A stretch of DNA of 39,425 nt from an uncultured Lachnospiraceae bacterium (GTDB taxonomy: Bacteria > Bacillota > Clostridia > Lachnospirales > Lachnospiraceae), in NCBI GenBank assembly GCA_946615865.1, contig CAMOIJ010000024.1, forward strand, positions 1-39,425, read 5' to 3'. Of the stretch, positions 25,368-31,763 are shown piece by piece (position 1 is the stretch's first letter; each line of letters begins with the position of its first letter). Both the position numbers and the translations under genes were made by a program. Below the pieces are notes generated by a model. That model searched no databases, had not been told where the DNA came from, and saw only the letters and a program-made list of their open reading frames with translations.

Positions 25368-26080
25368 TGGAAGAGAGGAAAAGAATTGACGTTCTGCTGA
25401 ACGGCCTGATCAAAGAAAACCCGGTTCTGGTGCTGGTCATCGGTACCTGCCCCACACTGGCTACGTCCACCTCTGTCGAGACCGGTTTCGGTATGGGACT
25501 TGCTGCCACGGCAGTTCTTGTCTGCTCCAATATCGTTATCTCGGCACTGCACAACATCATTCCCGACAAGGTAAGAATCCCCTGCTTTATCACGGTTATC
25601 GCGGGATTTGTTACGATCGTGCAGATGCTTCTGCAGGCCTTTGTGCCTTCCCTGTATTCCGCACTGGGTCTTTACCTGCCGCTGATCGTTGTTAACTGCA
25701 TTATCCTGGGCCGTGCGGAAATGTTCGCCAGCAAGAACGGCGTCCTGGACAGTGCGCTTGACGGAATCGGCATGGGCCTCGGCTTTACCCTGACACTGGT
25801 CATCATGGGCACCATCCGTGAAGTTCTCGGAAGCGGCACATGGCTGGCAGGTGACTGGTTCGGCCTTGCCAAGGGCTTCAAGGGAATCCCGCTGCTCTCC
25901 AATTTCATCCCCGGCATGAGCATCATGACCATGGTTCCCGGCGGATTCTTCGTATATGCGATCGTAATGGCAGCTGTTCACTATTTTACCAAGGATAAGA
26001 GCAAGATCCGCAATGAGTTCGGATGCGACGGCTGCGCGAATGCAGGAAACTGCGCTGACGGCGAGTGCGCCCAGAAATAA
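25367..26080 (+). CDS. rnfE: Rnf complex subunit E
   Basis: The 237-residue hydrophobic subunit is homologous to NqrD. The N-terminal NGLIKENPVLVLVIGTCPTLATSTSVETGFGMG and PLIVVNCIILGRAEMFASKNGVLDSALDGIGMGLGFTLTL are family signatures, including the conserved cysteines in GTCPTLA and NCIILGRAE that flank a membrane-embedded Fe-S cluster shared with RnfA. The C-terminal tail adds four cysteines, Cys220, 223, 229 and 234 (CDGCANAGNCADGEC), spaced like a small metal or cluster site. Whether this tail is common in relatives should be checked. A strong aggagg site precedes the start. Confidence 0.96.
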   Translation: MEERKRIDVLLNGLIKENPVLVLVIGTCPTLATSTSVETGFGMGLAATAVLVCSNIVISALHNIIPDKVRIPCFITVIAGFVTIVQMLLQAFVPSLYSALGLYLPLIVVNCIILGRAEMFASKNGVLDSALDGIGMGLGFTLTLVIMGTIREVLGSGTWLAGDWFGLAKGFKGIPLLSNFIPGMSIMTMVPGGFFVYAIVMAAVHYFTKDKSKIRNEFGCDGCANAGNCADGECAQK

Positions 26081-26100
26081 GAAGGAGAGGAGGATAAATC

Positions 26101-26676
26101 ATGAAGTTTATTATCATTATTATCAGCATGGTACTGGTAAACAACTATCCTCTGGCTCAGTTCCTGGGGATCTGCCCCTTCCTCGGAGTTTCCAAAGATC
26201 TGGACAGCTCCACGGGTATGGGCATCGCAGTTACGTTCGTTATGGTACTGGCGACAGCTGTTACTTGGCCGATCCAGCAGCTTCTTAACAAGTTCGGGAT
26301 CGGATATCTGCAGACTGTTGTTTTCATCCTTGTAATCGCAGCTCTGGTACAGCTGGTTGAAATGTTCATGAAGAAAAGCATGCCCGCTCTGTATAAGTCA
26401 CTGGGTATCTTCCTTCCCCTGATCACCACCAACTGCGCGGTTCTGGGTGTCTGCATCACCAACATCGATTCCAACTACAACTACATTGAGTCTCTGGTAA
26501 ATGCATTCGGCGCCGGCGTCGGATTCCTGTTCGCCATGATCATCATGGCCGGTGTCCGCACCAAACTCGTTGACCAGAGCCGTATTCCGGAGTCCTTCAG
26601 AGGCGTTCCGATCGTCCTGATCACAGCGGCGATCCTTTCCCTGAGCTTTATGGGCTTCAACGGAATGTTTTCATAA
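26101..26676 (+). CDS. rnfA: Rnf complex subunit A
   Basis: The 191-residue polytopic subunit is homologous to NqrE. VLVNNYPLAQFLGICPFLGVSKDLDSSTGMGIAVTFVM carries the first membrane cysteine, and LPLITTNCAVLGV the second. These pair with the RnfE cysteines around a membrane Fe-S cluster. Six membrane segments are expected, antiparallel to RnfE. The start ATG 26101 has aaggagaggagg upstream and lies 20 nt after rnfE. rnfB follows after 15 nt. Confidence 0.97.
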   Translation: MKFIIIIISMVLVNNYPLAQFLGICPFLGVSKDLDSSTGMGIAVTFVMVLATAVTWPIQQLLNKFGIGYLQTVVFILVIAALVQLVEMFMKKSMPALYKSLGIFLPLITTNCAVLGVCITNIDSNYNYIESLVNAFGAGVGFLFAMIIMAGVRTKLVDQSRIPESFRGVPIVLITAAILSLSFMGFNGMFS

Positions 26677-26691
26677 GAAGGGAGAAAGAGG

Positions 26692-27657
26692 ATGAATATA
26701 GTAATACCTGTAGTACTTGTCGTCATCGTCGGTCTCCTCGCTTCCTGTATGCTCAGCTACGCGTCCAAGGTATTCGCGGTTCAGGAGGACCAGCTCTTCC
26801 TCGACTTGCGCGCGGAACTCCCCGGAGCTAATTGCGGCGGCTGTGGTTACGCGGGTTGTGATGACTACGCACATGCAATGGCAGAGGGCGGGGACACTCC
26901 CTGCACGAAGTGTTCTGTCGGCGGTCCCGCTGTAGCAAAGAAGCTCGCTTCCCTGCTCGGACAGGATGCCGGAAGCATGGAGAAAAAAATGGCATTTGTC
27001 ATGTGCAACGGCACAACAGACAATGCTTCCAAGCTCTATGAATATGAGGATATTGATTCCTGTAAGGCTGCTAAGCAGCTGTTCGGCGGCAGCAAGACCT
27101 GCCCTTACGGCTGCATCGGTCTCGGTGACTGCGTGCAGGCCTGTGAATTCGACGCGATCCGCATCATCGACGGCGTAGCGGTCGTAGGACGCGACTACTG
27201 CACAAGCTGCGGTGCCTGCGCTAAAGCTTGTCCTCAGAAATTGATCAAGATCATCCCTGAGTCTGCCAAGGTCCAGGTTCGCTGTCACAACGAGCAGAAG
27301 GGCGCAGATGCAAGAAAAGGATGTAATGTTGCATGTATCGGATGCGGACAGTGCGCGAGAGTCTGCCCTAAGGGTGCGATTACCGTTGAGAATAATCTCA
27401 GTAAGATCGATCCCGAGAAGTGCATCAAGTGCGGCCTGTGCGCTGCCAAGTGCCCTACCGGCGCGATCCAGGATGTCCTTCACACCGCTGAGCAGAAAGA
27501 AAAGATCAAGAAGAGTCTTCAGATGAAGGAAGCCAAGGAAGCTGAAAAACGCAAAGAGGCAGCTCTGAAGGCAAAAGCTGAGAAGGAAGCGGCTGCTAAG
27601 GCTGCTGCTGAAGCAAAGGCTGCGGAGGTAAAAGCTGAGGAGGCACCCAAAGCCTGA
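26692..27657 (+). CDS. rnfB: Rnf complex subunit B, polyferredoxin
   Basis: The 321-residue subunit is the ferredoxin entry point. It has an N-terminal membrane helix (IVIPVVLVVIVGLLASCMLSY), an Fe-S domain with Cys48/51/56/71, then cysteine clusters at 137/141/147/151, 170/173/176/180, 211/215/218/221/225 and 244/247/250/254, enough for several [4Fe-4S] centres. From about residue 265 a tail of some 55 residues rich in Ala, Lys and Glu forms a predicted long charged helix beyond the last cluster. It is the last rnf gene and is followed by a terminator, so apbE downstream has its own promoter. Confidence 0.97.
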   Translation: MNIVIPVVLVVIVGLLASCMLSYASKVFAVQEDQLFLDLRAELPGANCGGCGYAGCDDYAHAMAEGGDTPCTKCSVGGPAVAKKLASLLGQDAGSMEKKMAFVMCNGTTDNASKLYEYEDIDSCKAAKQLFGGSKTCPYGCIGLGDCVQACEFDAIRIIDGVAVVGRDYCTSCGACAKACPQKLIKIIPESAKVQVRCHNEQKGADARKGCNVACIGCGQCARVCPKGAITVENNLSKIDPEKCIKCGLCAAKCPTGAIQDVLHTAEQKEKIKKSLQMKEAKEAEKRKEAALKAKAEKEAAAKAAAEAKAAEVKAEEAPKA

Positions 27658-27688
27658 CCGCTTCATAGCGTATATTAACAACTAAAAT

Positions 27689-27727
27689 AAGGAGCTGACG
27701 CATTTCACAATGCCTCAGCTCCTTTTC
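27689..27727 (+). terminator. Terminator after rnfB
   Basis: A 10-bp perfect stem (aaggagctga 27689-27698 with tcagctcctt 27715-27724) encloses a second short stem (catt/aatg) and ends in a short T run. It closes the rnf operon. Confidence 0.85.
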
Positions 27728-27756
27728 AATGCCCGCTTTTCTGATGAGTCTTAACA

Positions 27757-27765
27757 TGATACAAT
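27757..27765 (+). promoter_or_regulatory. Extended -10 promoter for apbE
   Basis: TGA followed directly by TACAAT forms an extended -10. The -35 position (17 nt upstream) is poor. It lies between the rnfB terminator and the apbE start. Confidence 0.45.
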
Positions 27766-27820
27766 ATCCCGTGCAGGTCCCTATACGGTCTGGTAATTCT
27801 TAATAGCAGGAGCCTTAATA

Positions 27821-28849
27821 ATGAAGAAGCACAGGCGGGCACTGATCGTCATACTCACAATTTTTATGTTTATAACACAGCAAGGCTGCGCCGCTAAAAC
27901 GGTGGAACCTATATCCAGGCAGAATTTCTTTTTCGACACAGTCTGTTCGATCGCTGTCTATGATATGGATAAGATGAGCGAAGAGAACGCGAATAAAGCG
28001 ATCCAAAATGCCTTTGCGCTGTGCAGACGCTATGAATCCTTGCTCAGCAGGACAAAAGAGGGCACGGACATCTACAGGATCAATAATGCCGGCGGACAAC
28101 CTGTAGAATGTGATCCGGAAACTGTGGAGGTGATCCGCGAGGGTCTTTATTACAGTGAACTCTCGGAAGGAAGATTTGATATCACGATTGGAAGAGTTTC
28201 CGATCTGTGGGATTTTCACTCTGAGGAGCCGGCGGTCCCCTCAGAGGAATCCCTGAAAGAAGCAGTTGAAACCGTGGATTGGCATAAGGTCCTGATTGAC
28301 GGCAATACCGTGACACTCACAGATCCCGATACTCATCTTGATCTGGGAGGCATCGCAAAAGGATATATTGCGGACAGACTCTGTGAACAACTGCGAAGAG
28401 ACGGTGTGACCTCCGGTATCATCAGCCTTGGCGGCAACATTGCCTGCATAGGTTCCAAAGGAAGCGGCAGTAAGGCAAGTCCTTTCCGCGTCGGTATAGA
28501 AAAGCCTTATTCGAACCAGAGTCAGATAGTCGGTGTTGTTGAGGCTTCTGATGAGACAGTGGTCACATCCGGGGTATACCAGAGATATTTCGAGAAGGAT
28601 GGCATACAATACCATCATATTCTGGACGCCACTACGGGGCTTCCTGCCCGGTCAGATATAGTCGGCGTCACACTTAAAGCCGCTGACGGCAAATCGGCAG
28701 ATTGTGATGCGCTTGCGACGATCCTCCTGATCATGGGAGAGGAGAAGGCAATGAAGATGCTGGAGGAGAGGGACGGCTTTGAGGCTTTTTTCATCCTTGA
28801 GGACGGAACATTTGCCAGCACAGAAGGGATGGGAGTCACTGCGGAGTGA
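27821..28849 (+). CDS. apbE: FAD:protein FMN transferase (flavin transferase)
   Basis: The 342-residue product is an exported lipoprotein (hydrophobic stretch then QQGC, Cys23) of the ApbE family, which attaches FMN from FAD to Ser/Thr in extracytoplasmic flavoproteins. Signatures are FFFDTVCSIAVYD, FDITIGRVSDLWDF, DLGGIAKGYIADRL, the nucleotide-binding SLGGNIACIG, YHHILDATTGLPA and the metal-binding ADCDALATIL. Its position directly behind rnfCDGEAB makes RnfD and RnfG the natural targets. The start has caggag 8 nt upstream. Confidence 0.95.
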   Translation: MKKHRRALIVILTIFMFITQQGCAAKTVEPISRQNFFFDTVCSIAVYDMDKMSEENANKAIQNAFALCRRYESLLSRTKEGTDIYRINNAGGQPVECDPETVEVIREGLYYSELSEGRFDITIGRVSDLWDFHSEEPAVPSEESLKEAVETVDWHKVLIDGNTVTLTDPDTHLDLGGIAKGYIADRLCEQLRRDGVTSGIISLGGNIACIGSKGSGSKASPFRVGIEKPYSNQSQIVGVVEASDETVVTSGVYQRYFEKDGIQYHHILDATTGLPARSDIVGVTLKAADGKSADCDALATILLIMGEEKAMKMLEERDGFEAFFILEDGTFASTEGMGVTAE

Positions 28850-28886
28850 CTGATCTTTCCCTCTGAGGACACGGAGATTGGAAAAT

Positions 28887-29726
28887 ATGAAAAGAATACT
28901 GACGATCCAGGATATTTCCTGTTTTGGCAAATGCTCAATCACAATAGCCCTTCCTGTCATTTCTGCCATGGGGGTCGAAGGAGTGATCCTTCCCACAGCG
29001 CTTTTTTCTACACACACGCTGTTTCCCGATTACAGAAAGATCAGTCTCAGCGAACAGATGATGGCGTTTGCGGAGCAGTGGAAGAATAACGGAATAAAGT
29101 TTGACGCGATCTACACCGGATATCTGGGCTCCATCGAGGAGATCGACACGGTTCTTTCCCTGGTCGATATGTTCAGGGATGAGAAAACGCTTGTGTTTGT
29201 CGATCCGGTCATGGGAGACAATGGAAAGCTTTACAGGGGATTTGACGAGGAGTATGTGATTCGCAACAGGAAACTCTGTGAGTGTTCGGATATCATCGTA
29301 CCCAATCTCACGGAAGCCTGTATGCTGACCGGGACAAAATACAGAGAAGACCGGGATGAATCGTATTATGCCGCGCTCTGCGGTAAATTATGTGATATGG
29401 GAGCGAAGACCGCTGTCCTGACAGGCGCTTCCCTGTCAGAGGGGAAGACCGGCGTGTATGGAATGAGAGCATCAGACCGCGCAGCCTTCAACTACCAGAA
29501 TAACAAAGTCGCGGCTTCCTACCACGGCACCGGAGATCTGTTCGCGAGCACTGCAGCCGCAGCCATGGTCAGAGGTATTGCGATGGATGACGCTTTCAAA
29601 ATTGCTTCTGACTACACAGCGGAGACAATCCGCGCGACGATGAGAAATCCGGATCACCCCTGGTATGGCGTGGACTTCGAATCAACGCTTCCGCTGCTGG
29701 TAGAGATGGCATCGAAATATCATTAA
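28887..29726 (+). CDS. Pyridoxal/pyridoxamine kinase, PdxK/PdxY-like
   Basis: The 279-residue ribokinase-fold enzyme phosphorylates B6 vitamers to feed PLP. Visible signs are RILTIQDISCFGKCSITIALPVISAMGVEGVILPTALFSTHT at the N-terminus (family start), DPVMGDNGKLY, VPNLTEACMLTG and the catalytic-base motif GTGDLFAS. ATG 28887 has ggag 10 nt upstream. TTG 28878 in the same frame is too close to that site. It follows apbE by 37 nt and is probably co-transcribed. ATP and B6 substrate are assigned by family, not proven. Confidence 0.92.
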   Translation: MKRILTIQDISCFGKCSITIALPVISAMGVEGVILPTALFSTHTLFPDYRKISLSEQMMAFAEQWKNNGIKFDAIYTGYLGSIEEIDTVLSLVDMFRDEKTLVFVDPVMGDNGKLYRGFDEEYVIRNRKLCECSDIIVPNLTEACMLTGTKYREDRDESYYAALCGKLCDMGAKTAVLTGASLSEGKTGVYGMRASDRAAFNYQNNKVAASYHGTGDLFASTAAAAMVRGIAMDDAFKIASDYTAETIRATMRNPDHPWYGVDFESTLPLLVEMASKYH

Positions 29727-29735
29727 AAATATCAA

Positions 29736-29764
29736 TTGACAATTCAGAGGCAATGTAATAATAT
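29736..29764 (+). promoter_or_regulatory. Promoter of the tRNA-Val pair
   Basis: A perfect TTGACA (29736-29741) and TAATAT (29759-29764) are 17 nt apart. The start would be about 40 nt ahead of the first tRNA. Confidence 0.85.
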
Positions 29765-29811
29765 ACAAAGGTACTCTGAAGGCGAGGTCAGAGAGAATCG
29801 CACAGGGTCAT

Positions 29812-29885
29812 GGAACCGTAGCTCAGCTGGGATGAGCGTTCGCCTCACACGCGAGAGGTCACGGGTTCGAGCCCCGTCGGTTCCA
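29812..29885 (+). tRNA. tRNA-Val, anticodon CAC
   Basis: A 74-nt cloverleaf: acceptor ggaaccg with cggttcc, D stem gctc/gagc, anticodon stem ttcgc/gcgag with loop ctCACac, T arm acggg-ttcgagc-cccgt, discriminator A. CAC reads GUG. The CCA end is not encoded. Confidence 0.95.
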
Positions 29886-29914
29886 CTGTCCTTATCGGAG
29901 GACGAACAGAATAT

Positions 29915-29988
29915 GGAACCGTAGCTCAGCTGGGATGAGCGTCCGCTTGACGTGCGGGAGGTCATGGGTTCGAGCCCCGTCGGTTCCA
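29915..29988 (+). tRNA. tRNA-Val, anticodon GAC
   Basis: A 74-nt cloverleaf with the same acceptor and D arm as the preceding tRNA. The anticodon stem is tccgc/gcggg with loop ttGACgt, and the T arm is atggg-ttcgagc-cccgt. It reads GUC and GUU. The two genes differ at 7 positions, 6 of them in the anticodon arm, so they come from one ancestor. CCA is not encoded. Confidence 0.95.
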
Positions 29989-29996
29989 CGAAGAAA

Positions 29997-30024
29997 AAGC
30001 TGTCGCAGATGCGGCAGCTTTTTT
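29997..30024 (+). terminator. Terminator after the tRNA-Val pair
   Basis: The stem aagctgtcgc (29997-30006) pairs with gcggcagctt (30011-30020) with one G-U pair, followed by tttt. It lies 9 nt after the second tRNA. Confidence 0.85.
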
Positions 30025-30076
30025 CAGCATTTGAAGAGTTATATGAGACAATTCGCTATGCCGACAGTGGAATAAA

Positions 30077-30156
30077 GCAATCCGCCATGCCGACAAGTCC
30101 CTGCGCCGCTTCGCGGCTTGGGACTGTCGCGGCATCCGCCGTATGCGGCCAACCAT
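30077..30156 (+). repeat. 80-bp GC-rich hairpin repeat, copy 1
   Basis: This unit recurs 93 bp later with one mismatch. It folds into a strong hairpin: gccgaca 30089-30095 with tgtcgcggc 30125-30133 (one bulge), agtccc 30096-30101 with gggact 30120-30125, and gccgc 30105-30109 with gcggc 30113-30117 around a ttc loop. It is non-coding. Confidence 0.9.
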
Positions 30157-30169
30157 CAAAAAGTATGAC

Positions 30170-30249
30170 GCAATCCGCCATGCCGACAGGTCCCTGCGCC
30201 GCTTCGCGGCTTGGGACTGTCGCGGCATCCGCCGTATGCGGCCAACCAT
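30170..30249 (+). repeat. 80-bp GC-rich hairpin repeat, copy 2
   Basis: The same unit as copy 1, separated by a 13-nt AT-rich spacer (30157-30169). The single difference is g at 30189 against a at 30096, which breaks one base pair of the inner stem. Confidence 0.9.
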
Positions 30250-30302
30250 GTGTACATCCACACGAGAGCGAGCTCTCTGCGTCTGTACCCATGTTTGTCC
30301 GC

Positions 30303-30316
30303 GCATGGCGGATTGC
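30303..30316 (-). repeat. Inverted copy of the repeat end
   Basis: The 14 nt gcatggcggattgc are the exact reverse complement of the first 14 nt of both repeat copies. This gives the whole element (30077-30316) terminal inverted repeats. Confidence 0.7.
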
Positions 30317-30324
30317 TAACGCGC

Positions 30325-30351
30325 AAAGAAAAGAGAGCATTTCTGCTCTCT
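30325..30351 (-). terminator. Terminator of the tRNA-Leu pair (minus strand)
   Basis: An 8-bp stem (30332-30339 with 30344-30351, loop tttc on the plus strand) is followed on the minus strand by tttcttt (30331-30325). It lies 6 nt after the end of the tRNA-Leu(AAG) gene. Confidence 0.8.
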
Positions 30352-30357
30352 CTTTAC

Positions 30358-30441
30358 TGCGGAAGATGGGACTTGAACCCACACGGTGTACCCACCACAA
30401 GATCCTTAGTCTTGCTCGTCTGCCAGTTCCGACACTTCCGC
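30358..30441 (-). tRNA. tRNA-Leu, anticodon AAG
   Basis: Reading the minus strand, GCGGAAG pairs with CTTCCGC as acceptor. The anticodon stem is CAAGA/TCTTG with loop CTAAGGA (anticodon AAG), a long variable arm follows as in tRNA-Leu, and the T arm contains GGTTCAAGTCC. It is 84 nt, and CCA is not encoded. Confidence 0.94.
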
Positions 30442-30466
30442 GCATTCCTGATTTAGTTATCAAGGA

Positions 30467-30549
30467 TGCAGGAGATGGGACTTGAACCCACACTATGTTG
30501 CCATAACAGGCACCTGAAGCCTGCGCGTCTGCCATTCCGCCACTCCTGC
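30467..30549 (-). tRNA. tRNA-Leu, anticodon CAG
   Basis: On the minus strand the acceptor is GCAGGAG/CTCCTGC and the anticodon stem CAGGC/GCCTG with loop TTCAGGT (anticodon CAG). It has a long variable arm and a T arm with GGTTCAAGTCC. It is 83 nt, and CCA is not encoded. It is the first gene of the pair in transcription order. Confidence 0.94.
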
Positions 30550-30560
30550 GAACAAATGTT

Positions 30561-30589
30561 ATTTTATTAGTTATACTAAAAAATGTCAA
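30561..30589 (-). promoter_or_regulatory. Promoter of the tRNA-Leu pair (minus strand)
   Basis: On the minus strand TTGACA (30589-30584) and TAAAAT (30566-30561) are separated by 17 nt. The -10 ends 11 nt before the tRNA. Confidence 0.87.
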
Positions 30590-30636
30590 CATTAAAATCA
30601 AAAATATTTATTTAATAAAAAGGAAATAGAAAAGAA

Positions 30637-30744
30637 ATGAAGAATAATAAATTTAGACCCGGTTTGTTCAAGTATTGGGCAGACCGGTTTCACAATTCTG
30701 TTATCATTTCGGCATTTACAGGTGTAAAAGAGGCCTTCCATTGA
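30637..30744 (+). CDS. Small ORF of 35 codons coupled to dgt
   Basis: The ORF starts at ATG 30637, with an aagga site 12 nt upstream, and encodes a basic-aromatic peptide beginning MKNNKFRPGLFKYWADRFHN. Its TGA (30742-30744) overlaps the TTG start of the dGTPase-like gene as TTGA, a classic coupled arrangement. I recognise no family. It may be a real small protein, a leader that controls dgt translation, or chance. A weak promoter-like pair (TCAACA 30586, TATTTA 30609) lies upstream. Confidence 0.4.
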   Translation: MKNNKFRPGLFKYWADRFHNSVIISAFTGVKEAFH

Positions 30745-31748
30745 CAATCAGAGAAGAATTGGAATTAAGAGAAAAAGAGATCCTTGCGCCCTGGGCCGCG
30801 TTTTCGGCGCAGTCAAGGGGAAGATTGGTTCCCGAAGAGCAGTGCGATATACGGCCTGTTTTTCAGAGGGACAGAGACAGGATCCTTCACAGCAAATCTT
30901 TCAGGAGACTGAAAGATAAAACCCAGGTGTTTTTGTCCCCTGACGGAGATCATTACAGAACGAGAATGACCCACACTCTGGAGGTGTCGCAGAACGCAAG
31001 GACAATTGCTAAAGCGCTGCGCCTCAATGAGGATCTGGCAGAAGCTATTGCTCTGGGTCACGATCTTGGACATACGCCCTTCGGACACGCCGGAGAGAGG
31101 GCCCTCAACAGGATCAGCCCGGAGGGATTCAGGCACAACGAACAGAGCCTTCGGACGGTGGATATTCTGGAGAAGAACGGCGCAGGCATGAACCTCACCG
31201 AGGAAGTCAGAGACGGGATCGTGAATCATCAGGTTAATACGATTCCCTTTACACTTGAAGGGCAGATCGTCCGGCTGTCCGACAAGATCGCCTATGTTCA
31301 CCATGATATGGACGACGCGATCCGCGGCGGGATCCTCACGGATGAGGATGTACCCGAGAGTATTGCATGTGTGGTCGGAAGGACTCTCGGCCAGAGGCTG
31401 GACCGCTTTATCCATGATATCATTACCACCAGTCAGGGACAGCCTGTGATCACCATGTCAGAGGAGATCAGGGAAGCTTTTGAAAAGCTCAGGGCTTTTA
31501 TGTTTGAATGGGTATATACCAATCCTGTTGCCAAAGCTGAGGAGTCCAAGGCGGAGAATATGATAAGTGTTCTCTATGATTACTATTTAACTCATCCGGA
31601 GAAGATGCCGGAACTGCAGAGAAAGATGATCGACAGCGGAACGCCGGTCTACAGGGCGGTCTGCGACTATATTTCGTCGATGACAGACAGATACGCGATC
31701 ATGATGTTTGAATCAATCTATATTCCCAGGACCTGGGATGTATTATAA
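30741..31748 (+). CDS. dgt: Deoxyguanosinetriphosphate triphosphohydrolase-like protein
   Basis: The 335-residue HD-domain protein has the dGTPase-family N-terminus TIREELELREKEILAPWAAFSAQSRGR, then RDRDRILHSKSFRRLKDKTQVF and the HD motif region RTRMTHTLEVSQNARTI with LGHDLGHTPFGHAGERAL. Such enzymes hydrolyse dNTPs to deoxynucleoside and triphosphate. An open frame extends to 30675, but homology begins at TTG 30741, which has aaaagagg 7 nt upstream. Length corresponds to the short (type 2) Dgt-like subfamily. It is the first large gene of a dgt-dnaG-rpoD cluster, a recurrent Clostridia arrangement. Confidence 0.93.
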   Translation: MTIREELELREKEILAPWAAFSAQSRGRLVPEEQCDIRPVFQRDRDRILHSKSFRRLKDKTQVFLSPDGDHYRTRMTHTLEVSQNARTIAKALRLNEDLAEAIALGHDLGHTPFGHAGERALNRISPEGFRHNEQSLRTVDILEKNGAGMNLTEEVRDGIVNHQVNTIPFTLEGQIVRLSDKIAYVHHDMDDAIRGGILTDEDVPESIACVVGRTLGQRLDRFIHDIITTSQGQPVITMSEEIREAFEKLRAFMFEWVYTNPVAKAEESKAENMISVLYDYYLTHPEKMPELQRKMIDSGTPVYRAVCDYISSMTDRYAIMMFESIYIPRTWDVL

Positions 31749-31763
31749 CGGGAAAAATAAAGT

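Noticed and set aside
30077-30249. CRISPR array at the two 80-bp repeats
   Set aside because: Only two units, far too long for CRISPR repeats, a 13-nt spacer, internal hairpins and no cas genes in the window.
29952-30485. 177-codon frame through the second tRNA-Val, the repeats and the tRNA-Leu(AAG) gene
   Set aside because: It crosses two tRNA genes and three terminators or repeats. Its apparent protein repeat is only the 80-bp DNA repeat read in frame.
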